The notes below the pieces were generated by a model. That model saw only the letters and a list, made by a program, of their open reading frames with translations. It was not told the origin of the DNA and searched no databases. 64,000 bases of DNA from Gelatoporia subvermispora B (Eukaryota > Basidiomycota > Agaricomycetes > Polyporales > Gelatoporiaceae). A program made the position numbers and the translations under genes. Shown here piece by piece: positions 11,787 to 22,973 of the stretch. Positions within the stretch are counted from its first letter, which is position 1; the number at the start of each line of letters is the position of its first letter. The stretch is from NCBI GenBank assembly GCA_000320605.2, contig KB445804.1:322591-386590 (forward strand), written 5' to 3'.

Positions 11787-13109
11787 ATGGCAAAGTCTCG
11801 CAGGAGTGTTCTCGTCACAGGGTGAGCAAGTTACGCGATGAGACTGGATAGCCAATTCCTTACCTGGCTATCATTGCAACCTCAAAGCTGCAGCCTCGGT
11901 GGCATCGGTGATGCGCTCGCTCAACAATTCCATGCCCAAGGTGAGCTTCATGGCTTGGCAACACTTAAATCTGACTGAGCGCAAATGATTTTAGGCCTTC
12001 AGGTTTTTGCGACCTCCCGCGCGCTGCAGACCATGGAGCATCTGACTGCTCTGGGCATCACAACACTGGCCTTGGATGTTACAGATAGAAACGCCATCCA
12101 GAGCATAAAATCCCAAATCTCAGAAAAGACTGGTGGCACACTCGATATTCTTGTGAACAATGCGTGAGTGTCCCTCTGCGCCGTAACCACCCGTGAATTG
12201 CCGAAATATCACGAATATGCAGAGGGCAAGGTAAGGCAAGAGAGTAGTCGTGTTTCATTTGGACACTTATGAGGCGTCCACGCCCTCGGTGTAGGTTACT
12301 CTGTAGCTGCTAGTGACTTCGATATGTCTGATGTCCGAGCGCTATTCGAGGTCAACCTCTTCGCTGTCATGACGATGGTACAGGAGTTCGTCCCGCTGTT
12401 GATCGCATCCGGAGATGGCCGCATACTGCAAATCGGAAGCATCGCCGCGATTGTGCCTGCACCATTCGGCTCTGCATACAACGCAACCAAGGCAGCCCTG
12501 CACGCATATAGCAACACCCTGAGAGTTGAGCTCACTCCTTTCAAGTGAGTTATGCCCTGCGGACTCTACGGTTTCTCTAATGCCCTTAACACTGTGTAGT
12601 ATTAAAGTTATCACTGTATGTCTCGGGCTTTCATGGCCCGTCTTCAGTCAGATTCTCATTCTGCAGCGATACAGGCTGTAACTGGGGCAGTGAAGAGCAA
12701 CATAGTGAAGCCACGAAGGATTCCGGAGGGCTCACTATATGAGCTCTTGCAAGAGCAATATCAGGCTCGACGCCTCAGCCATTCTCAAGGCAGGTTCAAC
12801 GCCACGCGATCACCGTTCAAGGTATTGATACTCAATGCAGATGGTGCCATGGACACAGCCGCATATGCCAAGACGATTGTCACAGGAGCTTTGTCCAAAT
12901 CGCCTAAACCTATCGTTTGGGCAGGAGGATACTCTTGGGCATGTTGGTTTGTCGACACATTCCTGCCGAGGACTGTCTGGGTGTGTAATCGCGACTATTT
13001 TCTCCCTCTATGTTGGACTTCATACTCCTCTCGCCAGGACTCGATTGTGGCAAAGAGATATGGGATCAGTGATCTGGGGGGCTTGTTGAAGAAGTCGAAA
13101 GATGACTGA
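11787..13109 (+). CDS. short-chain dehydrogenase/reductase, AYR1-like (copy 1 of a tandem pair)
   Basis: Seen: MAKSRRSVLVTG, then intron 11822 onward, then CSLGGIGDALAQQFHAQG, giving the cofactor motif TGxxxGIG. It continues VFATSR, TLALDVTDRNAI, DILVNNA, an 8-nt microexon (12223-12230) supplying part of AGQG, then GRILQIGSIAAIVPAPFGSA with YNATKAAL, the catalytic Y-x3-K. A 16-nt exon (12600-12615) gives IKVIT. The C-terminus has a hydrophobic WACWFVDTFLPRTVW segment and ends GLLKKSKDD. Known: this layout fits fungal 1-acyldihydroxyacetone-phosphate reductase (Ayr1) relatives, NADPH enzymes of lipid droplets and ER. The substrate is inferred only. The intron at 12790-12840 starts with GC rather than GT. 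It is also in frame with no stop, so an alternative is retention of 17 extra residues. Close paralogue of the next gene. Confidence 0.9.
12223..12230 (+). other. 8-nt microexon of dehydrogenase copy 1
   Basis: gcag|AGGGCAAG|gtaagg. It is needed to turn VNNA + YSVAASDFD into the conserved NNAGQGYSVAASDFD in frame. The same-sized exon sits at the same place in copy 2. Confidence 0.8.
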
Positions 13110-13843
13110 TTAGGCAATATCTTTTTTCGGAGGAGCGCTGTGGTCTGGTAGCAGCAAACTTGATTAGCCCACACCGGACCCAGAGCAGTCCTGTCTTCGA
13201 TCTGCGATACATTGCTTTTACTAGTACATCAACAGGACCCGGAACATGTTCTCAGAGAATCATCATGTTGCTCTATTCGACGCTGGACAATTGTAGTCGA
13301 ACAATACTTGTATTTCTGGGCTCAGAGTTACTAATGGTCCTCAGAAATTGCTGAACATACAGAGGGATGAAGGGTTGAGTCATGATTGGATTCCAGTAGG
13401 GCGTCAACATTGACTTCGAAGTGTCATCTCCACATGCAGCGGCTTTTGCCGTCCCATCGACTACCTGACGCTCAGTGCTGGGAATTTCGCCGGGCATAGG
13501 AAACCGAACTGTCCGTGGCGACTGCATGTTGGCCATCTGCACAGTCAGATGTCAGAGCTAAATATGACGCCTCGGTGTTCATGGAGCACGTGAGAGAGAC
13601 TGAACGTCCGTGTGAAGATGGCGCACGCAACCCTTGTGCTCGTTTCTTCACAGTCGGGTGCATCAGCGAGCGCTTATCATCTCGCACCCGTTGCAATCTA
13701 TCTGCGATTTTTCGATCTTAGGACGTGGCTGTGCCGGCCGAAGGGGCTCAGACCGTGTCTCGGACCCGAGCCAGGTGAACTAGTCATCGTTGCGTATGAG
13801 CAGCGCACGAGCCCCCATTCAACACTTACACCTTTCCGCACAA
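13110..13843 (+). other. intergenic between the two dehydrogenases, no gene seen
   Basis: About 730 bp. Open frames here show no family motif and no resemblance to the flanking genes. It probably holds the copy 2 promoter and copy 1 3' end. Confidence 0.45.
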
Positions 13844-15159
13844 ATGGCAAAATCCCGCCGAAGCATTCTCATTACCGGGTGAGTTAGATAATGAAGTCAA
13901 GCCTTGCAAAGTCTCAAGTGCGGGTCGGCTTTATACAGCTGTAGTCGCGATGGCATTGGTGATGCACTCGCTCAGCAGTTCCATGCCCAAGGTAGACTAT
14001 GTCGTTAGGACGCGCAAGCCCGATCCAAATGCTGATTGTGAATGGTGTTAGGCCTGCAGGTCTTTGCAACCTCCCGCACTTTACAAAGTATGGAGCATCT
14101 TGCAGCTATGGGCATCACAACCTTGGCCCTAGATGTTACAGATAGGAATGCCATCCAGGATGTCAAGACGCAGATTTCCGAGATCACCGGAGGCAAGCTC
14201 GACATACTTGTAAACAATGCGTGAGTCTTCCTCTGTAAGGACAAGATGCGCACATTGACGTTCTTCAGAGGACAATGTAATGCTGAAGATCCTTTTGTGT
14301 CGATCATCGTGTTCACACAACAACTATGTCATTTATACAGACCTCTCTTTAGCTGCCGTTGACTACAACATGTCTGATGTTCGCGCACTCTTCGAGGTGA
14401 ACGTCTTCGCCGTTATGACGATGGTACAAGAGTTTGTTCCCCTGTTAATCGCATCCGGCGACGGTCGCATATTGCAAATTGGAAGCGTGGCTTCGATTAT
14501 GCCTGTGCCATTTGATTCCGCGTACAGTGCGACCAAGGCTGCCCTCCTTGCCTACAGCAACACCTTAAGAGTAGAGCTCGCGCCATTCAAGTGAGCTATA
14601 CTCGCGAGATTCTGCGAACACATCTGATGTACTTTACATACTTGAGGATCAAAGTCATTACGGTAGGTAGCCAGTCCCATAAAATAGATTCTGATGTCTA
14701 ATATCCTGGTGATCAAGGTCCAAACAGGAGGAGTTAAGAGCAACGTGATCAAAATGCAGCGAATCCCGGACAGCTCGCTCTATGAACCAATACAGGAAGA
14801 GTTTCAGGCTCGGCGCCTTGGGAATGTACAGGGTAATTCAATCATAGTGCAAGGTATCAACGATGCACAGGACTGAGATTCAGTGTAGATGTCGAGGACA
14901 CAGCTGTGTATGCCAAAACCGTCGTTAAAGAAGTTCTGTCAAAATCCCCCAGCCCTGTAATTTGGGCTGGAAACCACTCATGGACATGCTGGCTGATGGA
15001 CACATTTTTCCCGAGGACGATCTGGGTATGTGGATTTGCGTCGGTCACGTCTCCATCTGAGCATAGCCTAACTCATTCTGACAGGATACAATATTGCCGA
15101 AGATGTATGGGTTAAGTGCATTGGCTGGGCTACTGGCGATAAAGTCGAAAGACATCTGA
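13844..15159 (+). CDS. short-chain dehydrogenase/reductase, AYR1-like (copy 2 of a tandem pair)
   Basis: Seen: MAKSRRSILITG then CSRDGIGDALAQQFHAQG, VFATSR, TLALDVTDRNAI, DILVNNA, an 8-nt microexon (14269-14276, AGGACAAT), SLAAVDYNMSDVRALFE, GRILQIGSVASIMPVPFDSA with YSATKAAL, VKSNVIK, DTAVYAKTVVKE and a C-terminal WTCWLMDTFFPRTIW. It ends GLLAIKSKDI at 15159. The intron positions and phases match copy 1, so the duplication was of genomic DNA and not a retrocopy. The intron before VEDTAVYAK uses a normal GT donor, unlike the GC donor of copy 1. The catalytic Y-x3-K and the glycine motif (TGCSRDGIG) are kept, so both copies look functional. The substrate is unknown; ketone or acyl-DHAP reduction is the family inference. 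Confidence 0.9.
14269..14276 (+). other. 8-nt microexon of dehydrogenase copy 2
   Basis: ttcag|AGGACAAT|gtaatg. It joins NNA to SLAAVDYN as NNAGQYLSLAAVDYN in frame, in the same place and with the same length as in copy 1. Confidence 0.75.
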
Positions 15160-16207
15160 ACGACGATGTCCGTTTGGCGAAGATCCGCATCATGCCGCCG
15201 GCATTTGTGCGGGCCCACTATGATCTGCATGGATTGTGTCGCTTGTGTCCCATGCATTCTCCCCAGAAATGGAGTTTATGCGTTAGTTCCATAGTGGAGG
15301 ACTTCCATGCTCGCTACATTGAAGTGGAATGGATGGATCCCGAAATGGTTAGGCAATTGCCGAACATAACAGTCTCCGGTCTAATGGTTCGTTTCCTGTG
15401 TCTGCTGCCGTCTTGACTTTGTAACACAACGTGCGTCTGTTCTCATTTACTGACGAACCCCTTCGAAATCATGCTCACTGAGTTGAACGACCTTACCGTC
15501 ACACGCTAACTTCATAACGCGATCAACCCGAACTGCCCAAGTACCCTCATTTCCAGGAGGCACGTTCGCGGCGTCAGCATGAAAACCAGCTCCACTCGCT
15601 TTTTGTTGTCCGGACTTGACCCAGTTGTAAAAGCCGGGTCTTTTCTGCGCACAACACTTGCTTCTCTAGGACTGCATCTGGCATGCATGTGTTTTGAGAA
15701 ACACGGGGACATTCGTCCGGAGCGTCGTATCACGTGCTTTACAAGTACGGCTTCGATTCTGACCTGTCCAGATGGCGTTGTATGACAAGAAGGTCGATTC
15801 GCCCCAACGCTGTCTTGTTCGGTACGCATCATATCGCGCACAGCACGCATCTGATACAGGATGACTATCGCCGTCTCATAGTAGAGCTCGGGTCATCGTT
15901 TGCATGGGCATAAGTACTCCTCCGACTCGCTAGCGCCACCGGCACCGGGAGATCATCGATCATGTCTTTTCTTGCGGAGCTAACGACGAGATGAAGGTCA
16001 TTCGGGCACCTTCCGTGGATATTTCTCCCGCTGTCACTGCATATTCGACTGCTCGAACGCCCTTCTGGGACGTCTACCGAAAGTGCTGTATGCACGAGAC
16101 CTTACCTGGCCAAGTCCGCACTCTGGGTACGTTTCTGGGCGGTACTTAAGGCAGCGCTGGGGTCAGTCCAAGCCATCGCTTCTTCGCGTCGTCCGTTCAT
16201 TATCAAC
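15160..16207 (+). other. intergenic, no gene seen
   Basis: About 1 kb between the second dehydrogenase and the protease. Short open frames only, with no motif or spliceable continuation. It presumably contains the protease promoter. Confidence 0.45.
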
Positions 16208-17969
16208 ATGCTCTCCCCAGCACTACCTCTCTTGCTCTTTGCCCTCACTACAGCTACAGATGCTCTCGTCACCAGGAACTCACCTATCACCCTGCCCGTT
16301 GTGAAGCGCTTGCAGCTCACCGGAGAATCGACCATTGTAGATATTGAGCGATCTAGGCTAGATGCACTTCGCGGGCGTGGCCTCCTTCGACGCCAGTCTG
16401 CCTCTGGAGAAGCCGATGTAGCTGCTACTAATGAGGGTGTCAACTATGTCACTACGGTGAGCCTTTATGCAGGCGACGATGCCGATTGTCCTGACTGATT
16501 GAGATGGCAGGTCGGCATCGGAAGTCCCCCTATCGATTGTACTGCGCTCGGTTTCATACGTCTTAAATTACATGTGCTGATGCTATGCTCTAGATACGTT
16601 GATTATAGATACCGGATCGTCCAACACATTCGTTGGTGCGGAACAGAAATATATCCCCACTGCTTCGTCGGTCAATACTGGAGAGAGGGTCGTAAGTTCA
16701 GTCTAGTCCATCTCATCAATTATAGGTTCGAGCAACTCCTCGCAGTCTGTAAGCTATGGCTCTGGGAAGTTCACTGGTACGTATTGCCTTCAATCAGCTT
16801 CTACAGCCAATCAAATCCACATCATCAGGTTTTGAATACGAAGATACCGTTCAACTGAGTGGACTCACCATTCAACGTCAAGGAGTAGCCGCTGCCACCC
16901 TAGCAATAGGTTTCGGCTCAGGCGTCGACGGTATTTTGGGGTAGGTACACGAATGAAAGGTCATATTGGCTCTGACGTGATTATCAAGAATCGGCCCCAC
17001 CGATCTAACTATAGGTATGTTTCACTGAGTACTATCTCGTTCGTGTTCTCATCCTGTTTGACTAGGAACCCTCTCTCCCAATGCTTTGGGAGAAATCCCG
17101 ACCGTGACAGACAATGCATACAGTCAAGGCCTCATCAGCGAAAAGTCTGTCGGCATTTCCTTCCAGCCCACGACTTCGGAATCAGCGACGAATGGCGAAC
17201 TCACATTTGGAGGAGCAGATTCCAGTAAATACACCGGCGAGCTGTCCTTTGTGTAAGGCTTTGTCACTCGCATCGGCGATCAGGTTTAACAACCTACACG
17301 CAGGCCAATCACAACCACCGCCCCTGCGAACACCTACGTCGGCATCGACCAATCAATTACGTATGGTTCTTCTGGATTGACCATCTTGACTGAGACTGCT
17401 GGTATCATCGACACGGGCTCAACTCTGCTCTATCTTGCCACTGGTGGGTGAAATCTAGTATCCAACTGTTTGACATTTCGATGTTCTGACCGTAATGTTC
17501 AGATGCACTCGATCGCTACCTGAATGCTGTCGGAGCGAGCAGTGAAGTCGACCCCGCGGCAGGATTGTACACCATCTCTGCCGCAAATTTTGCTAATCTC
17601 GAGAGCTTGTACTTCAATATCGGTAGTGTAGGTTGATTGTGAACTGCCTGATCCACGTACCACTAACAATTGTACTAGACAACTTACGAATTTACACCCA
17701 ATGCACAAATCTGGCCTCGTTCGGTAGGATAATTATTAGTTCTTTGCAACATTACTGAACACCGTTGTCCCTTTTAGCTGAACACGGTCATCGGCGGAAA
17801 TGAGGACACGATCTATCTCGTCGTCGCCGACAACCAAGAGAACACCGGGTCAGGACTCGACTTCATCAACGGAATGGTTTGGCTCGAGAGGTTCTACGTA
17901 CTGTATGATAGCGAAAAGAACCAAGTTGGGTTTGCGACGACGAGTTACACGGACGCTACTTCCAATTGA
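16208..17969 (+). CDS. secreted aspartic protease, pepsin A1 family (polyporopepsin-like)
   Basis: Seen: the ATG at 16208 opens a clear signal peptide (MLSPALPLLLFALTTATDA), followed by a propeptide rich in Arg that includes RGRGLLRR, a possible maturation site. The mature part begins near NYVTTVGIGSPP. The first active-site motif, LIIDTGSSNTFVG, is encoded at about 16600-16631. The flap region follows as YGSGKFTG. The second active site is GIIDTGSTLLYLA, with its Asp codon at 17410-17412. The end reads LDFINGMVWLERFYVLYDS, then NQVGFATTSYTDATSN at 17969. The gene has at least eight short introns. Known: polyporopepsin relatives are secreted acid endopeptidases of wood- and litter-rotting fungi. 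Both catalytic aspartates are present. It converges with the next gene, with about 207 bp between the stops. Confidence 0.95.
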
Positions 17970-18176
17970 CATCGGTTGTTTTCATCGACACTCTTTCAAA
18001 TCATTCAAACTTTCGTTGGATAAAGGATCCGATGTTCTTGCCTGATATCTACTATAATACATTTCGACTGCACTGTGAACCATTCTTCTTCTTATTCCTA
18101 TGTGTAGCAACTCCATGGGGTTCGCGCATATGTGCAGACTTCACCGCGAAAGACGAAGCCCAAGAAGTAAGCGGCG

Positions 18177-21100
18177 TTATAGTAGCAAGAGCAAATGTTG
18201 TCCATCGAGATACTTTCGCCAATCCACGGTGCCACCATCAATCCCGGTCGTCCGGTCGTTCCATATGTTCTCCAGTATGGTAATAACCCGGGCACAGCCA
18301 CCAAGATCTGCAATGGCAAGGCGGTTTAGGCGGACCTTGACGCTCATCCGCACGTCGGGCTGCTCTGCCATGGCCCCGAGTAAGAAAAGCGGGAATAATA
18401 TCGCGTGATCGAAGTGTGAAGGTGGAAGATCTTCGACAAGCCCGAATAAGGTTGTCACGGATTCAAATACATCTGAGACTTTTGCACAACAGCGTGACGT
18501 CAGCTACCCAGCGGTGGGGCTCGACGTGACTGCTTGGAAATATACCTGGAGACGAATCGCATAACACTGTGCACAGATACAGCTGTGCTGCCTCCTTGTA
18601 GATGTCAACGATTTGATGGCGTATAAATTCCACCAAGGGAGAGCCGTCACTAAAACGGGACATTGCTAAGTCCGTTAGTGCATCCTCATCTAGTGCTATT
18701 TGAGTAGTCTTCGATTTGCCATTTGTCTTCGATTTGCCATTTCGACGGCCAAGAAGTTGTTTGATCTCGTCCGCCTTATGCGACAGGTCTTGTATGACAG
18801 GGTTCTCGTCGTGCATACTGGCCTTGATATGTGCAAGCGAAGCCGTTTCAGCAATGACCAGCATAATGTTGCCAGGACATCCGGTCAGCGCATCTATACG
18901 AATGCCGTCCGATTTTTGTGAGTGCTCCCATACAGCCGCAGTGCCTCCCCAAAGACGACGATAGAGCGATAGGAAGCGCGGCTGGGCCAATGACGCGACA
19001 CTAGAGAGCACATTGGCCCACTGCGACATGAGTTTCGTGAGACGACGCTTAATGCATGGATGGGACAAACGTGCGCTCACCATCGTCACTTGAGCCGCAA
19101 GCTGGCCGACGGGAGTCATGTCCATGAAGATGCGCTCGGGATCCTCGTGATCGGGCAAGTCTATTTGTGCCAGCCACTCGTGTGCTACCTGGAGGACACC
19201 TATCTGGTCATTCTGAGCGTCCAATCCAGGGAGAGCGGGAAATGCCGCGAGGTACACGGCGGCGAGTGCATCCGACTCTGAGTAGCGGGACTCGAATGAT
19301 TTGACGTAGCGCAATGATGATATCGCTGACAAGTAGAATTCCACGTGTATGAGCTCTTGCCCAACGGGTCTCCCTACATGCCTGCAGAATGAGTGCAATG
19401 TGGCCAATGCGCAGATGGCGTTATGGATAGCATCCCTGGAATGAGACACAACCATCTGGTGAAAGGGATCAGAGGTAGTAACACCAGTTTCATGCCGAGT
19501 ACTCACAGCGCGCATAGCGTCCCGCAGAGACAATGCCGACAGTGGAAACTGGACGCTCCAGACGTTATCGAAGTAATACGTAACGTAGGCTTCATCCTCC
19601 TCGTTGGATTTGAGAGTTGATGTTAAGATAGATAAGTTCTCATGCCTTGGTATCATAGGACGATCAGGAGTGAAAGGTTTGAGCGGATCCAGCGGATCGT
19701 CGCCTGCGAGATGCTGCATCGACTGTGGGGCATGGCCTTTTATCTCCTGGTACTGCGAGGAAGATGCGGCATCGTCGGGGATGCCGAAGGTGCCTCTTGG
19801 TTGTCCCCGTATCAATCCGGAACGCGTGAGCTGATCTTTGAGTTTTGCCTTGTAGGCGACCACTTTCTCTTTGTCCTGCACGGAATCTCAATTAGAATCC
19901 AGTCTCGAGGCCGAAATATACGCACTCTCATCCAAGGTGGACGTTTAGGAGCCCAGCCAAGGCAGGCAAGGCCCAGGCGAAGGCATGTCTTGCAGGAGCC
20001 ACCTTGCGCTTCCTCGTCGCATTTCTTCGAATTTCGTCAAGATTTCAGAAGATCGTTGTGTAGCAAAATCGCGTACCTTCCTGCGAATCCGACAGGTCCT
20101 TGGTCGTGTCAATACGAAGCTCCGGAATACCAGTGGGAATTCAAAATATGCGCTCACCAACAGCCGCCCCTTCCTGAGTGGTGTGCAGGTGGACCAGTGT
20201 GAGGATTGAGGATCTTAAACCTACGAGCGACCTTCGGCTCTGAGACGAGAGTGCTGTCCGAGTCGCTACCATCACTTTCCCGGTCTAGCAGTGGCGATGA
20301 ACGAAGGGTTGCATCATCATCGTGATCCTCATCGACCGTCATAGACACATCATAAGCAGGAACGTCACGAATTCCCAAGCTGGAGCGTTGATGCGCCGCG
20401 GTTGGAATGTTGTGAGGAATTATGAGAATACCAACTAGAGTGCTCAGTTAGTGGTACACAATATATACGTGGATCCTCGCAGCCTACCGTCGTTCTGAAC
20501 GTTCACGGGAAGCGATAAGCGTCCTACAGCTTCGGAAATTGCTTCCGAAGGGTTATATAACTAGGCGTCGATCAGCCTTCATCAGAGTGGGCTAGACTGC
20601 ACCTTACAGCGTAGATGGTCCGCACGTCCATATCACTTGTAATTGCTACCTCTGCGTTAGAATGCTGTATACCAACTGAACTTGACAAAAACACGGCGAG
20701 TAACAATAATAATCACCTCCAGAATGTAGTCTAACAGATAGTCGACCGGATCCCGAGACTTGATGATGGCGGTCAGGACAGGCCGACCGACAAGATCTAA
20801 CTATCGCGATAGCACGCACCTTTGGCAGGCAATTTTCAGTCACAATCCGGCCTTCAAGCAGCTGCCCGTCGCTGAGGGGAATTCTGACCAATCCTTCTTC
20901 TTCGCTATCAGAAGATTCGCCCGTCGGTGGGTCGCGGGGTTCTGCCGCGGCCTTCAGCACTTTGGGACCTAGGAAACGTCGCGGTTTGATTTTGTAGTAG
21001 CTGAGGAAGACACATTGGTCGTGAGGAACATCTTCATTCGTCATCCGTGTAGCATCGAGGGAGCCACTTTCGATCATTGGATGATGCGTGGGTCTAGATC

Positions 21101-21846
21101 GGACAGGGCCACTCCGGATGGTCGGAGGAACATGCGTCTCGTCAACCCAGTTTGCGGACAGGGAGAGACCCGTCGGTCCATATGCCACGTTTACTGAGCC
21201 TGAGTAGGACCGGCTGGCTTTCTCGAAGGTCATAATGGCCCATGCCTTGGATTTGACGTAGCCACGGACGAAGTAGAGCTCGTCTGGGTCAAGCCTCAGG
21301 TGAATCACTTCATTCGCTAGATGGAGCCAATGTTGGTAGTTGTTCAAGATATATCCTGGCACCAAGTCGTTGTCGTGGATTTCCCGACGCTCTGCGTCGT
21401 CATCCGGATATAACATGGCACCTTGCTCCTTCGAGCGGTCGAGACCGAAGGTGCTCTGAACGGCGGTCCTGTGAAGAGCCATGTCAGATCACATTCATCC
21501 TTTCGTCAAAAACATACACGTACAACCCATTCAACTGCGCTGCAACGCTCCGCACTCTGACAGTCTTGCTACAAAGCGCGCCGGCTTGGATAGCTCGTGG
21601 GTCATAGTACTGCAGCCTGTCAGGCAGAGACAACTTGACGAAGTGCTCCGGAAGCTGGCATCCGTTGTTTCGTTGATCATCGCTGTCATCAAAAACATTG
21701 AAGAGACGGAAGAATGTCCCGCGTTTGATATGGCCAACATCGCCAATGTGGACCTCGCCGGCTGTCGCAGGGTCAGGGTTCCACAGGGGAAGACCATGGC
21801 CCAGAGGAAATAGCTCAGATGCGTATACCTCAGCCGCAGCTGTCAT
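18177..21846 (-). CDS. fusion of an unnamed N-terminal module with a Zn(II)2Cys6 transcription factor
   Basis: Seen: ten exons (21846-21527, 21468-20820, 20758-20717, 20649-20608, 20560-20488, 20434-20158, 20098-20077, 20024-19926, 19875-18546, 18478-18177) sum to 3,156 nt, exactly 1,052 codons with the stop. Residues 1-375 form a module beginning AEVYASELFPLGHGLPLW, then GEVHIGDVGH, FFRLFN, LYFVRGYVKSKAWA, DQCVFLSYYKIKPRR and DPVDYLLDYILE. An acidic linker follows. Residues 467-496 are a full Zn2Cys6 cluster (C-x2-C-x6-C-x8-C-x2-C-x6-C) spread over three exons, one only 22 nt. The rest is a fungal-specific factor domain of about 530 residues with GRRNGKSKTNGKSK basic repeats. Known: Zn2Cys6 proteins bind DNA in the nucleus. 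The module's job is unknown. Alternative: two genes, but the cluster exon has no ATG ahead of it except an internal one at MTVDEDH, and every join keeps frame. The same module occurs in the gene at 30-33 kb. Confidence 0.8.
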
Positions 21847-22817
21847 CTCCCGAGAGGTATAGCAGAGCTTGAGTGCACATGGTACCAGTGAGAGCAAGGG
21901 CTCTTCATCATAACTACCTCGTCTCGAGGCTGTGAGGCGCGTGCAAATTAGACGTCCACTTGACAGCGTGGCAAGCCGAGCAGGCGCACGCTATGAACAT
22001 GGCTTTCACCTGGTTTTAGCTATGTGCACAGTCTGCATAGCCTGACATCGCAATTTCGCACGCCCGTCGTTCCGCCTGCGGAGAACAAGGCATGTTCGTT
22101 GCCAACGCGGGTAGTCTAACGATCATGGACTACATGCTCAGCGCCAGTGAAGAAGTCTGGAAGCACGAGGGCATACGATGCTAACTCGCAAGGCTTCAGT
22201 CATCATATCTACACCACAGCGTCATACTGTAACGCGGAGACCGTCGATGTTGTCAGTCGTTGGTAACGTCACTGCGAGATGGTTCGGGCAATGTTGCACT
22301 TCGGTTCGCGTGTGTAGTAGACCCACCATTATGATCAGCGCGCGCAGAACCTTCCAGTAGTTCGAGATAGACTAGAGCAAGATCCAATGCGACCTTAGGG
22401 TCAAACAGTTCAAACAAGTTCAGCAACAGATCACTGAACCTCTCCGCCGTGTGATATCACGTGGAGATACAAATATTTGTTCGCAATGAAGATGCGAAGC
22501 GCTCGTGGTGTTATATCACCGCAAGATACGTCTTTCAGGGTCGTGAGGATTGATAGAGCCAGAGGAGGACTGAATCGTGAATCAATTCATACGGAATTTA
22601 CAAAACTGTATTCCGAGATATGGCACAAGATGGGTTCTAGGACCTCTACCTTGAGACATCCCGCCGGCTCACCGACTGGATGAAAGCGTCCGAGATGGGG
22701 GTCGGAGATGGTCGGATAAAACTACGAAGATAGCCACCGTTGCAAAGTGTGTGGCTCCCGAGCCATAGAGGGAGCGGGGAGTTGGTGCGAGTGGGAGCAG
22801 TGGCAGGTGAGATACCG

Positions 22818-22848
22818 TGACGTCATTCGCCGAAGTCGATCGACGTCA
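22818..22848 (+). promoter_or_regulatory. paired CRE-like sites upstream of the small mitochondrial gene
   Basis: A perfect 8-bp palindrome TGACGTCA is at 22818-22825 and a near copy CGACGTCA is at 22841-22848. Both lie 125-155 bp before the ATG at 22974. Known: TGACGTCA is the binding site of ATF/CREB-type bZIP factors, including fungal stress and nutrient regulators. Use in this promoter is inferred. Confidence 0.5.
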
Positions 22849-22923
22849 CCCCGTTCCATGGGTCACCATTTAGTGCGCGGGCGAGCTGCCGCGACCTCTC
22901 CGCCCCCCCTTTCTCCATTCTCT

Positions 22924-22929
22924 TATAAA
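22924..22929 (+). promoter_or_regulatory. TATA box of the small mitochondrial gene
   Basis: TATAAA after a CCCCCCCTTTCTCC run, 45 bp before the ATG at 22974. Position and sequence fit a fungal core promoter; transcription start was not seen. Confidence 0.5.
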
Positions 22930-22973
22930 CCTAAACCTTGCTATCTCTGAAACCATCTTTGACACTTACCACC

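Larger units (their letters stand above)
21847..22973. other. divergent intergenic region, promoters of the fusion factor and the small mitochondrial gene
   Basis: About 1.1 kb. No coding signal was seen. The right part has CRE-like sites, a CT-rich run and a TATA box, listed separately. Confidence 0.5.

Noticed and set aside
5293..17969. A secondary-metabolite cluster made of the ABC pump, dehydrogenases and protease
   Set aside because: No core synthase, P450 or methyltransferase is present, and each gene has a plausible independent role.
20154..20378. A separate start for the transcription factor at 20378
   Set aside because: The first codon there is TTG, not ATG. The sequence continues upstream in frame through an acceptor at 20434 into the N-terminal module, and the full model closes without remainder.
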